This document shows positions 23,175 through 35,400 of a stretch of DNA of 64,000 bases, piece after piece. The notes under the pieces were generated by a model. That model did not search any database. It had not been told where the DNA came from and saw nothing but the letters and a program-made list of their open reading frames with translations. Where the stretch lies: positions 9,851,523-9,915,522 of the forward strand of contig OX336342.1 of the NCBI GenBank assembly GCA_946902875.1. Reading direction: 5' to 3'. How positions within the stretch are numbered: position 1 is the first letter of the stretch; the number at the start of each line of letters is the position of its first letter. Source of the DNA: Nematopogon swammerdamellus. Its lineage: Eukaryota; Arthropoda; Insecta; Lepidoptera; Adelidae. Both the position numbers and the translations under genes were made by a program.

Positions 23175-23421
23175 AACTAGTAGAATAATTTGAAAATAAT
23201 TTTATTTATTTATTTATGAGGAAGCTTAAACCAACTTTATTAGGAAACTTATATAGGTACCACTATTTTATTGACGACATTACTGAGTTCGAATTACTAT
23301 CGCACGGCATGTCTCGGAGGAAATAGGGGCATGTCCTTACGCTAGTAATATTTAGGCAAGTACCTAAATTAATTCCCCGTAAATCTGAAAAATTTCGATT
23401 ACTGGTTCTGTAGCTAGTCCG

Positions 23422-23480
23422 CGAAAAAAGGGGATGGCTTGCTGAGCAATAACTGCTCAGCAAGCCATCCCCTATTTTCG
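23422..23480. repeat. Perfect short hairpin
   Basis: 19-bp perfect arms (23430-23448 and 23454-23472, GGGGATGGCTTGCTGAGCA) with a 5-base loop. The stem extends outward imperfectly through CGAAAA / TTTTCG. Confidence 0.9.
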
Positions 23481-24100
23481 GGGGGAGTACATTTACACCT
23501 CAATCAAGTTTAATGTTTCATGTAGGTGATCATGCAAAACCATTTATTTTATTATAAATCTTCGTTTAATTGCAACATTATCTTAAATTTAGATAAGTAT
23601 TACAAAATACACATTCCTAACAATTCATTTTATTTCATCTAATGATGGCACAGTACTAGTATTACCTATTGAAATGTTCCTACATTTGTTGTACTAGCGT
23701 TCGAGTAATGGAGCTCGGTTCGGGCTCGAAGGGTTAAACACGTTCCGTAGTAAAACTTTTGCGTTGAAAAATAACAACTAACAATCTCTATTCCACACTA
23801 CACACTCCCTTCTCACATTTGTTTCACAAGCAGACACCAAATAAAGTAATTTTCGGATACTTAAAAACTGTTGATGTTTTTTATGGCTGTTATTACGTAG
23901 GTACCTACATGTTTTTGACAGAGATCGCGCAACCTCTTCTAACGTTTTTGGCGCACCCTTATGGCATGTCCTAACCATACCAATACCCTGCGGTCAAAAA
24001 TGCTAGTACATCTGCAATAAATCCATCTTTATATTTTCCGAAAGCCTAACAAGTCGAAACGACAATTTCTTATGTTTTTTTGTAGGTACCTACCTACCTA
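23481..24100. other. AT-rich intergenic stretch
   Basis: Nothing recognised. Confidence 0.4.
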
Positions 24101-24440
24101 CCTATAAAATATTTAATGTCTAAAAGAAGATTGCACATATTAAGATTCAATTTATGCCGTAAGTGTGTATGCATGTATGTTCACTTATACTTATAACTTA
24201 AGAACGGCTTAACCAATTCGCTTGATGTTTTTGTTTGCCTATGTAATGCGACATATTTTGGCTAGGTTATAGGGCCTTACGCCATTATCCATATGAGCTG
24301 AGCAATGGGGTCGAAAGTGTACGCAGTCGGAAAAAAAATTGCAATTCGGTTAGCTTTCATATGATTTACTCCAAAATTACTCAACCGATTTACATAGAAT
24401 TTTTACCGACTTTACCGCGAGCGGAGCCGCGGGCACAGCT
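24100..24440 (-). repeat. Interspersed repeat with GCCCGCGGCTCCGCTCGCGG end
   Basis: On the minus strand the unit starts AGCTGTGCCCGCGGCTCCGC and ends in an ACATACATGCATAC run. The layout resembles repeat P, but the body differs. Confidence 0.6.
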
Positions 24441-24449
24441 AGTCTACCT

Positions 24450-25620
24450 ATATTTTAGTATTGTCCGATTATGTAATTAAATACGAACATAAAACATTCA
24501 AAGACATAATAATTATTATAATATAGAACTACCTCTGAAAACTGTATCAATGCTGAGTCCTTATAAATAAAGATTAATTTGCATTGATTTTACGTACCAT
24601 TGAACTACAGCCTAGAAGTACAATCAGCTATAGTTATGTCAATAATTTGTATGTCTATTTACAAGAAAACATTCAGTCGTTTTTTATGTCACTTTATCAA
24701 ATTTTATATCTAAGTAGATTCTCAATGAGCATTCCCGATAACTATAAAATAAGATATGAAAACTTACGTCTATCTACTTACTAATTATCAACTTTAGATC
24801 TCTCTGGCTACGGATCATTTTTATCTATGTATATTCGTATGTAAGGTATGTTTCTATTGTACACGCACTTTCAAAAGCTTACCATGAGTTTTAAGCGTCA
24901 AATAATTTGAGACCTCTACCTTACATATTATTACTTAGGTATTGTATTTTCTTATTTACTATCTCCTTTGTATACACCTAGATGTAAAGGGCCGTACGGG
25001 CAAATATTATAAATGACTTGGTTTATTGTTTAAATGCAGAAACCCTTGAGTAAATCTGTCATCAACATTTATATACATAACTACACAAATTGCAAACTAA
25101 ATTGTAGGTAGAAAGGTAAAAGAATCTAAATGACAAATAAAAGGTAAAAGGACCTAATTGAATTATTTAGTTAAAACCGATTTAATATTTTTGGCGCTTA
25201 GATCCTTTCACCTTTCCACTCACTAACACCGCACAACAGTTTACTAGTATTAGATACCTAGTTCTAAGTAAGTACCGTATGGCGATATGTTTTATTGAAC
25301 GATGACAAGTAATAGCATGTGGTAATAGCAACTTGATTTCCTATTTTCACTTATATTTTTTCTAAATACTTACTACGCTCACAGTTTTATTTTAGCTTAG
25401 GTAACATTCTTTGGCAAACATAATGTACTTAGGTATACGTACTTACACGTACTTACATAGTCGGTAACATTATAGTACAGTTTAGTGTTATGTATCTACA
25501 TACGTAACAGTTTATGTAAGTATAATTCAATAAAATATATGCTCAATGCATTTTAAGAATTTTGTATTGAAAACAAAAAGTTCTGCATTGAAGAGAGAAT
25601 TTTGAAGTACCTACATAAGT
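24450..25620. other. AT-rich stretch downstream of tolloid
   Basis: No gene seen. AATAAA-type signals on the minus strand near 25290 and 25385 could end the tolloid transcript, but they are far from the stop. Confidence 0.35.
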
Positions 25621-25622
25621 TG

Positions 25623-25973
25623 TCAGCCTCGGTAGCTCAGTAGCGCGGTCAGTACTTGGATGGGTGAGCGCTCAACTATTGGAGGCTGACCGTGGTTCGG
25701 ATTCCACGTAAAACTGTTGGTCCCTTCCCTTCTTACCTTACTAGGTAGGTGTTAGGGTTTATCCCGCCATAGTTGGTACCACCGCACTGAATGAAGCGTC
25801 GTCGTCGGTCGAAACGGCTATGTAAATAGTTCGTGTTTTCCGTCCAGTTCAGTGTAGCCGACACGAAATGAAGGGAAGTGCTGACATGGCACCTATTTCA
25901 CCCGGTGTTATGGGCTGACATCACGGATGTTGTAGGTGATGTAGCCAACCGTGTCAGTTTCCATAAAAAAAAA
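25623..25973 (+). repeat. SINE family A with shortened head
   Basis: Head GCCTCGGTAGCTCAGTAG runs straight into GGTCAGTACTTGGATGGGTG, so part of the middle is lost. Body and A tail complete. Confidence 0.88.
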
Positions 25974-26232
25974 CATAATTTCATAAGGAGTGTTAGGAGG
26001 TCTATTTTGTATGTTTTCCACTAATTGCAAAATCTATAGAGAAGGTGATGCGACAGACCACTTATTTGATGTTTGATACCAATTTCACATGGACTGGGTA
26101 CCCATATTGAAGTTCAGATAATTTAACAAACCGATCAAACTCCGCCTAAACCGATAAAAAGATAGCGCCGTCTTAGCCGTGGGGTCTGGGTCGGCGCATA
26201 CGGCGCGGGTGGCGCGGAGGCGGCGGCCACCG

Positions 26233-26475
26233 TCACGCAGGCCGGTACCGCGCGCCGACCCTCCTCCCGCCTATCACCAGCGGCGGTGAGCGTTCGTCTT
26301 CCTCCTCCCCACCGGTAGTGTCGTCCTCCTCGCTGCCGCCACCCTCCTCTTCGGACTCCCACGACTCCGGCTCCACGATCGAGTACGAAGCTGAGAAGCC
26401 CTTGAACACAACGGTGTCGTCCGTGCGGAATCGAATCAGGAGAGCTTCCGTCCTCGACACGATCACCGGCGGTAG
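26233..26475 (-). CDS. tld: tolloid exon p: end of CUB5, acidic tail, stop
   Basis: Encodes [16 protein letters not shown] to [15 protein letters not shown], then about 25 residues dominated by Glu, Asp and Gly, a basic [10 protein letters not shown] end, and TGA at 26235-26233. Acceptor CTCCAG. Confidence 0.94.
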   Translation of the reverse strand, partial: LPPVIVSRTEALLIRFRTDDTVVFKGFSASYSIVEPESWESEEEGGGSEEDDTTGGEEEDERSPPLVIGGRRVGARYRPA

Positions 26476-29400
26476 CTGGAGAAAGCATGAACGTTTTTAG
26501 TATTAGTATAGGTAAGTTTTAGTATTCGTTATTTATTACGCATACTAGTTTGCTTAGAAACCATTAACCAGTAGGTACCTATATCATCACTATCAAACTG
26601 CGCTACAAAGATGAATGTAATCCAGGCAGACATGATTTCCCAAAATCGCGAGTAAATGGCATTTCCCCAGAACAACAAAAGAATAGCCCCAATGGATCTC
26701 TTCCCGTGTATGTCGTAAAAGGCGACTAAGGGATATGACTCCCTTGTTATATTACTAGGTGGTAGGGTTTAACCCGCCCGGGTTGGTACCACCGCACTGA
26801 ATGAAAGGTCGGTCGAAACGGCTATGTAAATAGTTTGTGTTTTCCGTCCAGTTCAGTGTAGCCGGCACGACCGAAGGGAATCACTGACGTGGCACCAAGT
26901 TAATCCGGTGTTATGGGCTGACATCACGGATGTTGTAGGTGATGTAGCCAACCGTGTCAGTTTCCATAAAAAAAAAATCCACTTACAAGGTATTAGATAC
27001 TACCAACACGAAACTCACTTCACTGCCGCAGTAAGTGCCATATTTTCCCGCGCTGGCGTCCAGCCCGCCATATATTTCTACGTAGTCATAACCGCAGTCC
27101 TTCACATCTTCCAGTTCGAACTCGTGGAAGGTGAGACGCACAAAGCAGTCCGGAGGCGCCTCGATGCGCCAGTCGCAGTCCGAATGGGATAGGTAGGAGT
27201 CGTCGCCGTAGCGCGCGTGCGAGAACAGCCTCACCTCCTGCGTCGTGGCCATCAGGTGTCCGCCACACGCTGTAGACGAAAGTTCCAAACATTCTTATAA
27301 AGTAGTTTCAGAGTTACGTACACATAGGTACACAAGTAATAATTAAGAGAAATTAACCAGTAGAGTGTATGGCCTGGAATCCTTTCCTCTGGACGCTGGC
27401 GTCAGACTTGAAGACGACATACATGTGGTTGTAGCTGGACAGTACGGGATGAGGAGACTTGCTGCCGCAGAACCGACCGAGGCTCAGCGCATTCGCCGAG
27501 CCGCCATCGTACACAGCCAGGTGGTCGTAAGCGCATTCCTGCAGATATAACAACATCTGTATATGAAGAAGTAGGTAGTTCATAATGTAGCACTCATATG
27601 GTGTGATACGATATAACATGGAAATTAGACCACTGTGAAAATAAAGAAGCAAAGAAGAAACATGACAACACAACAATCATACAACCAGAGGTTTAGATTT
27701 TATTTTATTAAAATGTATCTACCTATAGATCGCGTTTGTATCATTATCAAAGTTCTTCACGCTGCAGTACAGAAAAACTCTAAAGTATCTATGTATACAT
27801 AATATATACCTGGTGGGGCTCTAATTCGAATGCGTTGAAATTGAGCTTGATCCGGTGACCAGGACGAGTGGTGAAATTCCACACGCAGTCTTTCCGAGCT
27901 GGGTACGCGTGAGGGTAGTTGGGACTAGAAAAGAAGAACGTGAACGAAACATACAATACAATATCTATGATAAGTACCTAGCAAGTAGGTATTGGTCTTT
28001 CTAACCAGCTTGTAAATGTCTTCAGAATATGTATGTATATGTATATATTCTTTATTGAACACCAATTTATATAAATTATGCACAATAGGTGAATTGAGGC
28101 TCTCTCCAGGTCCATTGAGCCGAATTGTAATGGCCCTTGCAGCCATTTTCACAGTAGGTGGGTACTGGTCATTCGAAGCTGACACAACCTTACTAGCCGG
28201 ACTTTGAAATCGTCACAAATGATTTACCTGGAGATATTTCCGTGGGGTTGTGTAACGTCGAACTTGCAGCCGCCTTCCTTGCAGTCGTGTCTGTTCTCAT
28301 GGAGCGCGAAGCCGCTGTGGCATGCGCACTCGTAGCCTCCGAGCGTGTTGCGACACTCGTGTTGGCAGCCGCCGTTGTTCTCTGCACACTCGTCCACGTC
28401 GATGAAGTAGACGGCAGCGAAGCCGGAGCGGTGCACGGACGCATCCGAGGTGAACTGAACAAATTAAAAACGTGAAGTTGTAGGTACTTAATATATTCTA
28501 ATGAGACTGGGATTACATTTCTACCTGAATGTAAATACATGTTTACATAGATATTAAGTATTAGTTCAATTAGTACGTTTTTTATATGTAATCCGGCTGA
28601 GTCGGAGGGGACAAAGCGCATGCTCCGACCAGCCAATATCACCTCCGAGAAGGTAGGTATCATACTGGAAACTTCCCTGGATTGCTGGCTATACGGGACT
28701 ATAGGAGAACACAGCCAAGCCTGCTATGCGGGCATCTTACATTCAGTACGGTGGTAACAACCCAGTCGGCTACAATTTGAGCCTACCACCTAGTAAGAGG
28801 CAAGGGAAGGGACCTACAGTTTTACACCGGTTCCGAATCCGAACGGTGAAGCAGCAGCAGCATGCACGTAAATTTTTTCGTCAGAAAAAACTCATTGGTA
28901 CGTACTGTCGGTACTTAATAAGAATAGTCCCACTGCATCTCTCCCCGTGCATGTCGTAAAAGGCGACTAAGGGATAAGCGGCCTGCAGACACCCCGGCTT
29001 CCATGGAAGACATAGGTTGGCTGGGGTAGCTGGAGACTGCGGGGTTTTGCACGAAGGTCCCCAACCAAGCGGGATTAGTTTGCAGGCCTAGAGCCAACCC
29101 CAAACCAAAACAACAACAACAACAACAACAACTCATTGGTATACGCCGACCGGATTCGAACCTCGGACCTCTCGCATGAGAAGCCGATGCCCAAACCACT
29201 CGGCCACCCGCCACTTAGGTCTTTAACTTCCTTTGTTGCCCGTGTAGGTTGTTCTGTAAGTTGTACCTACTTTGGCGTAAAAGAACGTATGCGTTTAGAA
29301 TCTAAGGTTGTACAACCAAATTTAAATTACTAAAACCAATGCCAATAATGTTCAACCGACGCAAATGTTAAGTCGTGAGGCAGACTGGAGGAAGGCACTA

Positions 29401-32400
29401 TAGCTGTCCACGGACAGAATTTACCTGCACACGCAGCACAGAGCCATCGGAAGTGACGGGAGCGGGCAGCGCGGAGCCACAGTAGGCTCCGTGACGACGC
29501 AGGACATCGTTCGAAAGGCGGGAGTGCACGGTCACACTGTCGAACTCACATTCCTGGAGAATAGTAAATGCGAAACTGGGATAAAGAATTCCAAGTTAAA
29601 CATTTCTTGCCCAACGCTAATTGAGCATGTGGTTCCTTTGGAGTGCAAGTTCCCTGTTCGTTATTCTAATAAAACACCTGTAAAAAAAATTCAAAGATTT
29701 TAACTTCGTCAGATATATTTTAAATGTTTCTAATGGTAGGTATATCAGCACAAAATGTGTTCGTGTGACATGTTCAGGGGAAATATTTGTCACTTACATA
29801 ATACCTTACATTTTCGTTATAATAACAATTAACATCCGGAACTGTGTATCAAATGCAATGACAAACCGAATCGGCACCTCCTCGGAAGTGAAATTGGTTG
29901 TGCCTGAGGCTCCCACCTCGAGCGCGGCCAACCAGTTAGGGTAAAATAAAAAAATAATTATAATAATAAAGCAAATGGTCTAAACATTTGTTTAATTATT
30001 TATGCCTTATATTATATTATTCAATATTTGGGCATAATTGGGCTAGGATTATCTGCATTATGAACACGATTATGTACATATGCATAAATTAGGAGTCGCA
30101 GAATATTTATCTGATTGTCTAGCTGCGTATTGTGATGTAATTTGACTCCTTCGAACGATAGATACGCACCTGCTGGAACATACTGTTGCCCTCCAGATCA
30201 AAGTGCGTGAAGTTGAGCGTGATGCGGTATTGCGGCGGCGCAACGATCTGCCACAGACAGTTCTTGGAGGCGGGGTACAGGTCGGGGAAAGATGGCGATG
30301 TTATAGTGCCGTTCTCTGCGTACAGTTCTCCACCGCAAGCATCTAGAAATATTGTATAGCCTTTTAGTATTTTGATAATAATGGTTTCGAGACATATTTT
30401 CCTGGGTTCTATATGGACTAGTTCAGTCCAGCGTCGGTCTAGCCTCAGGGAATACCGGGCTTTTCCTGGAGGGCCGGACTCTCGAGGTCCTGAGCCCGGC
30501 CGATCGAGTAAAACAAGTAATGTGGGCCGCTTGTTTGGGTCCCAGACCGACCCTGGGTCAGTCGAAACTCCCAAAGTCGCAATTAGTAAGTGCTAGGATT
30601 ATCTGCATTATGAATTCGATTATGTACCTACCTATGCATAAATTAGGAGTCGTCGAATATATCTGATTGTCTACCTGCGTATTTTGACTTCTTTCTAAGC
30701 AGTGGGAGTCAGAGTGAAGAAGCTAAGCTATACATAGGCTATTTCGAAAATTGTTAGTGAAATGAAAAATTGTTAGAATATGAAAAAAAATTATTTACAG
30801 CTTTTCAAAATATTTCCCTCCAATCCCTATGCACTTATGCATTCGGGTGAACCAGGTTTCAAAACATTTAAAAAACGTATCTTGCGGGAGGTCGAAAAAT
30901 AACCGCCGAAATTCTTCGACGGCCTCGTCTGCAGTGTTGAATTTTCGCCCGCGAAGCATTTTTTTTACCGTGGGAAATAAAAAAAAATCGCATGGAGCTA
31001 AATCTGGGCTGTACAGAGGATGGGATAACCTTTGTACCCCCGAAGTTGTCAAATAGTCCATGTTTCTACCGGTGTGTGAGCGGGCGCGTTATCTTGGTGA
31101 AAAAGAATGCCACGGACGCCGCTCCTTGGGCGCTCGCTATTCAACTCCCCGAAAGGTTGAGGCAGACAAACTTCGCAATACCAATCTTCAGTTCAGCCTG
31201 AATCTCCCGATGTGTAATGTGTCTATTCTCCCGCAATAGCCACTCTACCTGATGACATTTTCATGAGTGACTGCAGTTGATGGTCGGCCGGGTCTGGGGT
31301 CATCGTTTAGGTTCTCTCGACCACGTTTAAATTCACGAAACCAATAAGTAACTGTTGCTAACGCATGAGCAGACTCCCCAAAAGCAGATTTTCAGATGCA
31401 AATTTTCGTGAGATTCCTTGAAGGTTAACCCTAGTTTATAAGCATAGAAAATCATAGCACGAAAAGCTTCTCGCGAGACGTCCATTGTTGCAAATAAAAT
31501 ATGAGTGACGGATAACCGTTAAAAATATTTCAAAAAAGAACTACACATAGGTGGCCAATAATTTTCATCAAGGAGATTTGTATTTAAATTAGCCGTCAAA
31601 TCAAAATAGTTTCCGGAAAAAAAAATTGTATTTATTCTGTGGCTAACAATTTTCGGAACAGCCCACGTAGATAAATAGTCAAACATAGCTTCTTCATTGA
31701 TCATTGTAATTTAAGAGGTCCTAGTTCAAAATGGGTGCCATGAAAGCGCAATTTGATGACAAATCATTGCAACATACTTTTTTTTATGAAACCTGATATG
31801 GTTGGATCACTGGCTATAGCCGTAATGTCAGGTGTTTTCACCACGTTTTTGTCAGTTCTCCAGAATCAACTATAATAATTTTACCTTCGCAGTTCTTGCC
31901 GTCGGAGTGGAGCTCGTAGCCAATCTCGCAGGCGCACTCGTAGCCGCCGAGAGTGTTGACGCAGGAGTGGCTGCAGCCGTGCTCGATGGAGGCGCACTCG
32001 TCGAACTCCTTCATGAAGGTGGCGGAGAAGCCGGCCTTCTGCACCGTGCTGTCCGACTCGAAGATTACTAGCAACTTGTTCGATGTTGACCTAATAAAGA
32101 CATACCTATACCTATATATCTATCTTCTTAATATTCCAACTATTCTAGATTTGCTGAATCTATCTAACAATGCGCGCAGTATCGCACATATGTATACCAG
32201 CTAACGCCATAGTAAGTCAGTTACATAATTTAAGAGGTTCTACATACTGTGCCACGCGGCTACCACTTCTGGTAGGTACAATGTCACATTGTGAAATAAG
32301 TATGGAAAATAGTTTAGTTGACATTATTATAGGGGTGCACTGTACCTTCGAATGTTTGACAATGTTGGTCAATGAATCGAGTATATAATACCTAGATGTA

Positions 32401-35400
32401 ATTTAATTACCGACAGATTTAGTGAATTTGTAGCTGACCTGATATCTGGCGGAATCTTGTGTCCGCAGAAGATGCCGATGAGAGGCGCGTCCATGGAGTC
32501 TCCGTCGCGAACTTTCACCATGTCGTAGGAGCAGTTGTCGTGGTTCTCCACCTCGAACGAGTGGAACCGTAGCGCCACCTGATAGTCCTGTATGCGACCA
32601 GTGAATGTGTTTTCATAAGGAAGATAAAGATAAAGATAGAGATAGAGATAGAGATAGAGATAGAGATAGAGATAGAGATAGAGATAGAGATAGAGATAGA
32701 GATAGAGATAGAGATAGAGATAGAGATAGAGATAGAGATAGAGATAGAGATAGAGATAGAGATAGAGATAGAGATAGAGATAGAGATAGAGATAGAGATA
32801 GAGATAGAGATAGAGATAGAGATAGAGATAGAGATAGAGATAGAGATAGAGATAGAGATAGAGATAGAGATAGAGATAGAGATAGAGATAGAGATAGAGA
32901 TAGAGATAGAGATAGAGATAGAGATAGAGATAGAGATAGAGATAGAGATAGAGATAGAGATAGAGATAGAGATAGAGATAGAGATAGAGATAGAGATAGA
33001 GATAGAGATAGAGATAGAGATAGAGATAGAGATAGAGATAGAGATAGAGATAGAGATAGAGATAGAGATAGAGATAGAGATAGAGATAGAGATAGAGATA
33101 GAGATAGAGATAGAGATAGAGATAGAGATAGAGATAGAGATAGAGATAGAGATAGAGATAGAGATAGAGATAGAGATAGAGATAGAGATAGAGATAGAGA
33201 TAGAGATAGAGATAGAGATAGAGATAGAGATAAAGATATGTTATATTGTTATTACACTATTGTGTACATATAAAATATTATTAAGGCAATGGAACTCCAC
33301 TGCTCCAGTTACTTTTGGATCAACAAAAACTGGATATATAAAAAAAATGAAACAACAAAGAAATAATGTCCATTTAGTCGAGATGTTTAAAAAGGTCCTA
33401 GCTGGACCGATTAGGTATTGCGGAAACGGTAACAGATGTGGGCAGCGTCTTGCCCGGATTGGCACCGACTGAGCGGAGGCGATCGGAAACGATGAGCCAA
33501 GGCGTACTTAGTGGTCGCAATTTGGCAAACGACCAACGATCGAGTCGTTAGTTTACGAGTTTTCCAAGGTTCTTCCATGGTACTATTTGCTTCTTTTTGC
33601 ATAATATAATAATAAGCATGGGTGTCGTCGGTGAGAACGAAACATTTTTGAAACTGGAGTTCGAAATAAATTATATTAATAAATGTATAAATTGACATCA
33701 TTTCATAACCATTTTTATTTCGCGAATATGATGTGACAATAATGGTGAGAAAATATTCTTGCATAAACTGTTCCAATAAGTGAAGAACAAGAACATGGGA
33801 CAGCAATAGGACAAGCAATAGGATAGTAGTTATTTCCTTTTCCTTACATCTTGTTTTTTAAACTGCTCATTTCTTCTTGCTGTCTATTTCCCGAGCCTGT
33901 AGTATATTATAATAGTAGTATACTTTCTACTGTGCAGAATACTGACTTATTATTATTATACAATACAATATCTCCCAACCAATTAGTCAGTTATTTATTA
34001 TTGTACAGGTTTACTCCAGTGGCGCTCCAGATCACACAATTTATATTATACCTACAATGTGTTGCGGTCTATTTAACATCACGCTGAATAATGCAGAGTC
34101 AGCAAAGAGGTGAAACGTGGAAAAGGTACCTGAGGTACAGAGAGACGCCACACGCACAGCTTATTGGGCTGGTAATCTTCGGGGTAGTTGGGGGACTCCA
34201 GGTGTCCGTTGGCGTCGAGCTCGATGTTTCCACCACACAGCGCTGCAGCACAAACCGGCCAGTCAAATATTATGTACATTCAAACTAGCCTTAAGAACCT
34301 AATACACATAATTCATCAGGAGTTGTACTAGTAACTAATATCTCATCTGTGATTGTACTCCGAACAGTGCATTTTCTGAATTAAAAGTTTTAGGATGAAC
34401 TTTGTCAATATAACGACATGCAATGTTTTAGTTAGCCACGACACAAGAAACAAATCGATGTTGTGTGTCGACTCCCTGAAGTAAGACTGAAGCTTTGTTT
34501 TATCACAACAAGAGTCTCCATCGGTGGAGTAAAGAGTCCACACTCTATAGTCTAGAGAAAGGCCTGCGATTGAAAGAGTAGGGAAAGGTGTTCCCCGGAA
34601 ACGTACCTTCATAATGAGCGCGGAATCCTCTATGAGGGTGAAGCCTGGCCGCCGCCTGGTACACTACAGTTAGCCGGGCGCCGCTGGACCTCAGGGTTGG
34701 TCCCCGGCCTGAGCCGCAGAAGCGACCAAGCACGGGCGCGGTTGGGAGGTAACCGTCGCGCACTTCCACCCACTCGGACCTACATTCCTCCGACTTGTGG
34801 ATGTCCAGTTCTGGAACAGATCGTTTGGAGAGATTATGGTTCCAAATCTGTGACAAAGGATACCTTAGAACGAGAATCGGTTTTCCGTCTATGCATAAAT
34901 CAAGCTATTTTAAATGTAAACTAAAGTATACACTACGACACGGTTCTAAAATTGTATGTCCCTTTTTCATCGTCTTGCATGTGAGTAGGTACAACGTTTT
35001 GAATACATTTCATTCCTTGGTTTATTCCTTCCACGCTTTTAAATTTAAGTATATTAAGTAGGTATACCTATCAATATTGACTTTTATGGAATTCTTAAGA
35101 TGCTTAACACGTATAATAAACATTGTGTAATTAAACTGTAAACTCGCCTATATTCGATTCCTTCCGCTCGCGCGAGCAGAAGAAGTCTCGGAAAAGAGAT
35201 TTCTCAAATTAAAAAGCCGACTGCGCGTTGTTTCTGAGCCACTGAATTAGAAACACTAACGCCCGCAAAGTGGAATATTCAGTAAAATCCTTTTCCTTCG
35301 TACAGGAAGTGGTTTGTAAAGTTATGCCCGCGGATCTGTTGTGGCTGGAGTTGGATGCCAGTTTCCTCCAACCTCCTCCCCCCCCCCCCCCCCCCCGCTG

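Noticed and set aside
32605..33273. 222-codon open frame of alternating Asp-Arg
   Set aside because: It is only the translation of a perfect 6-bp microsatellite in a tolloid intron.
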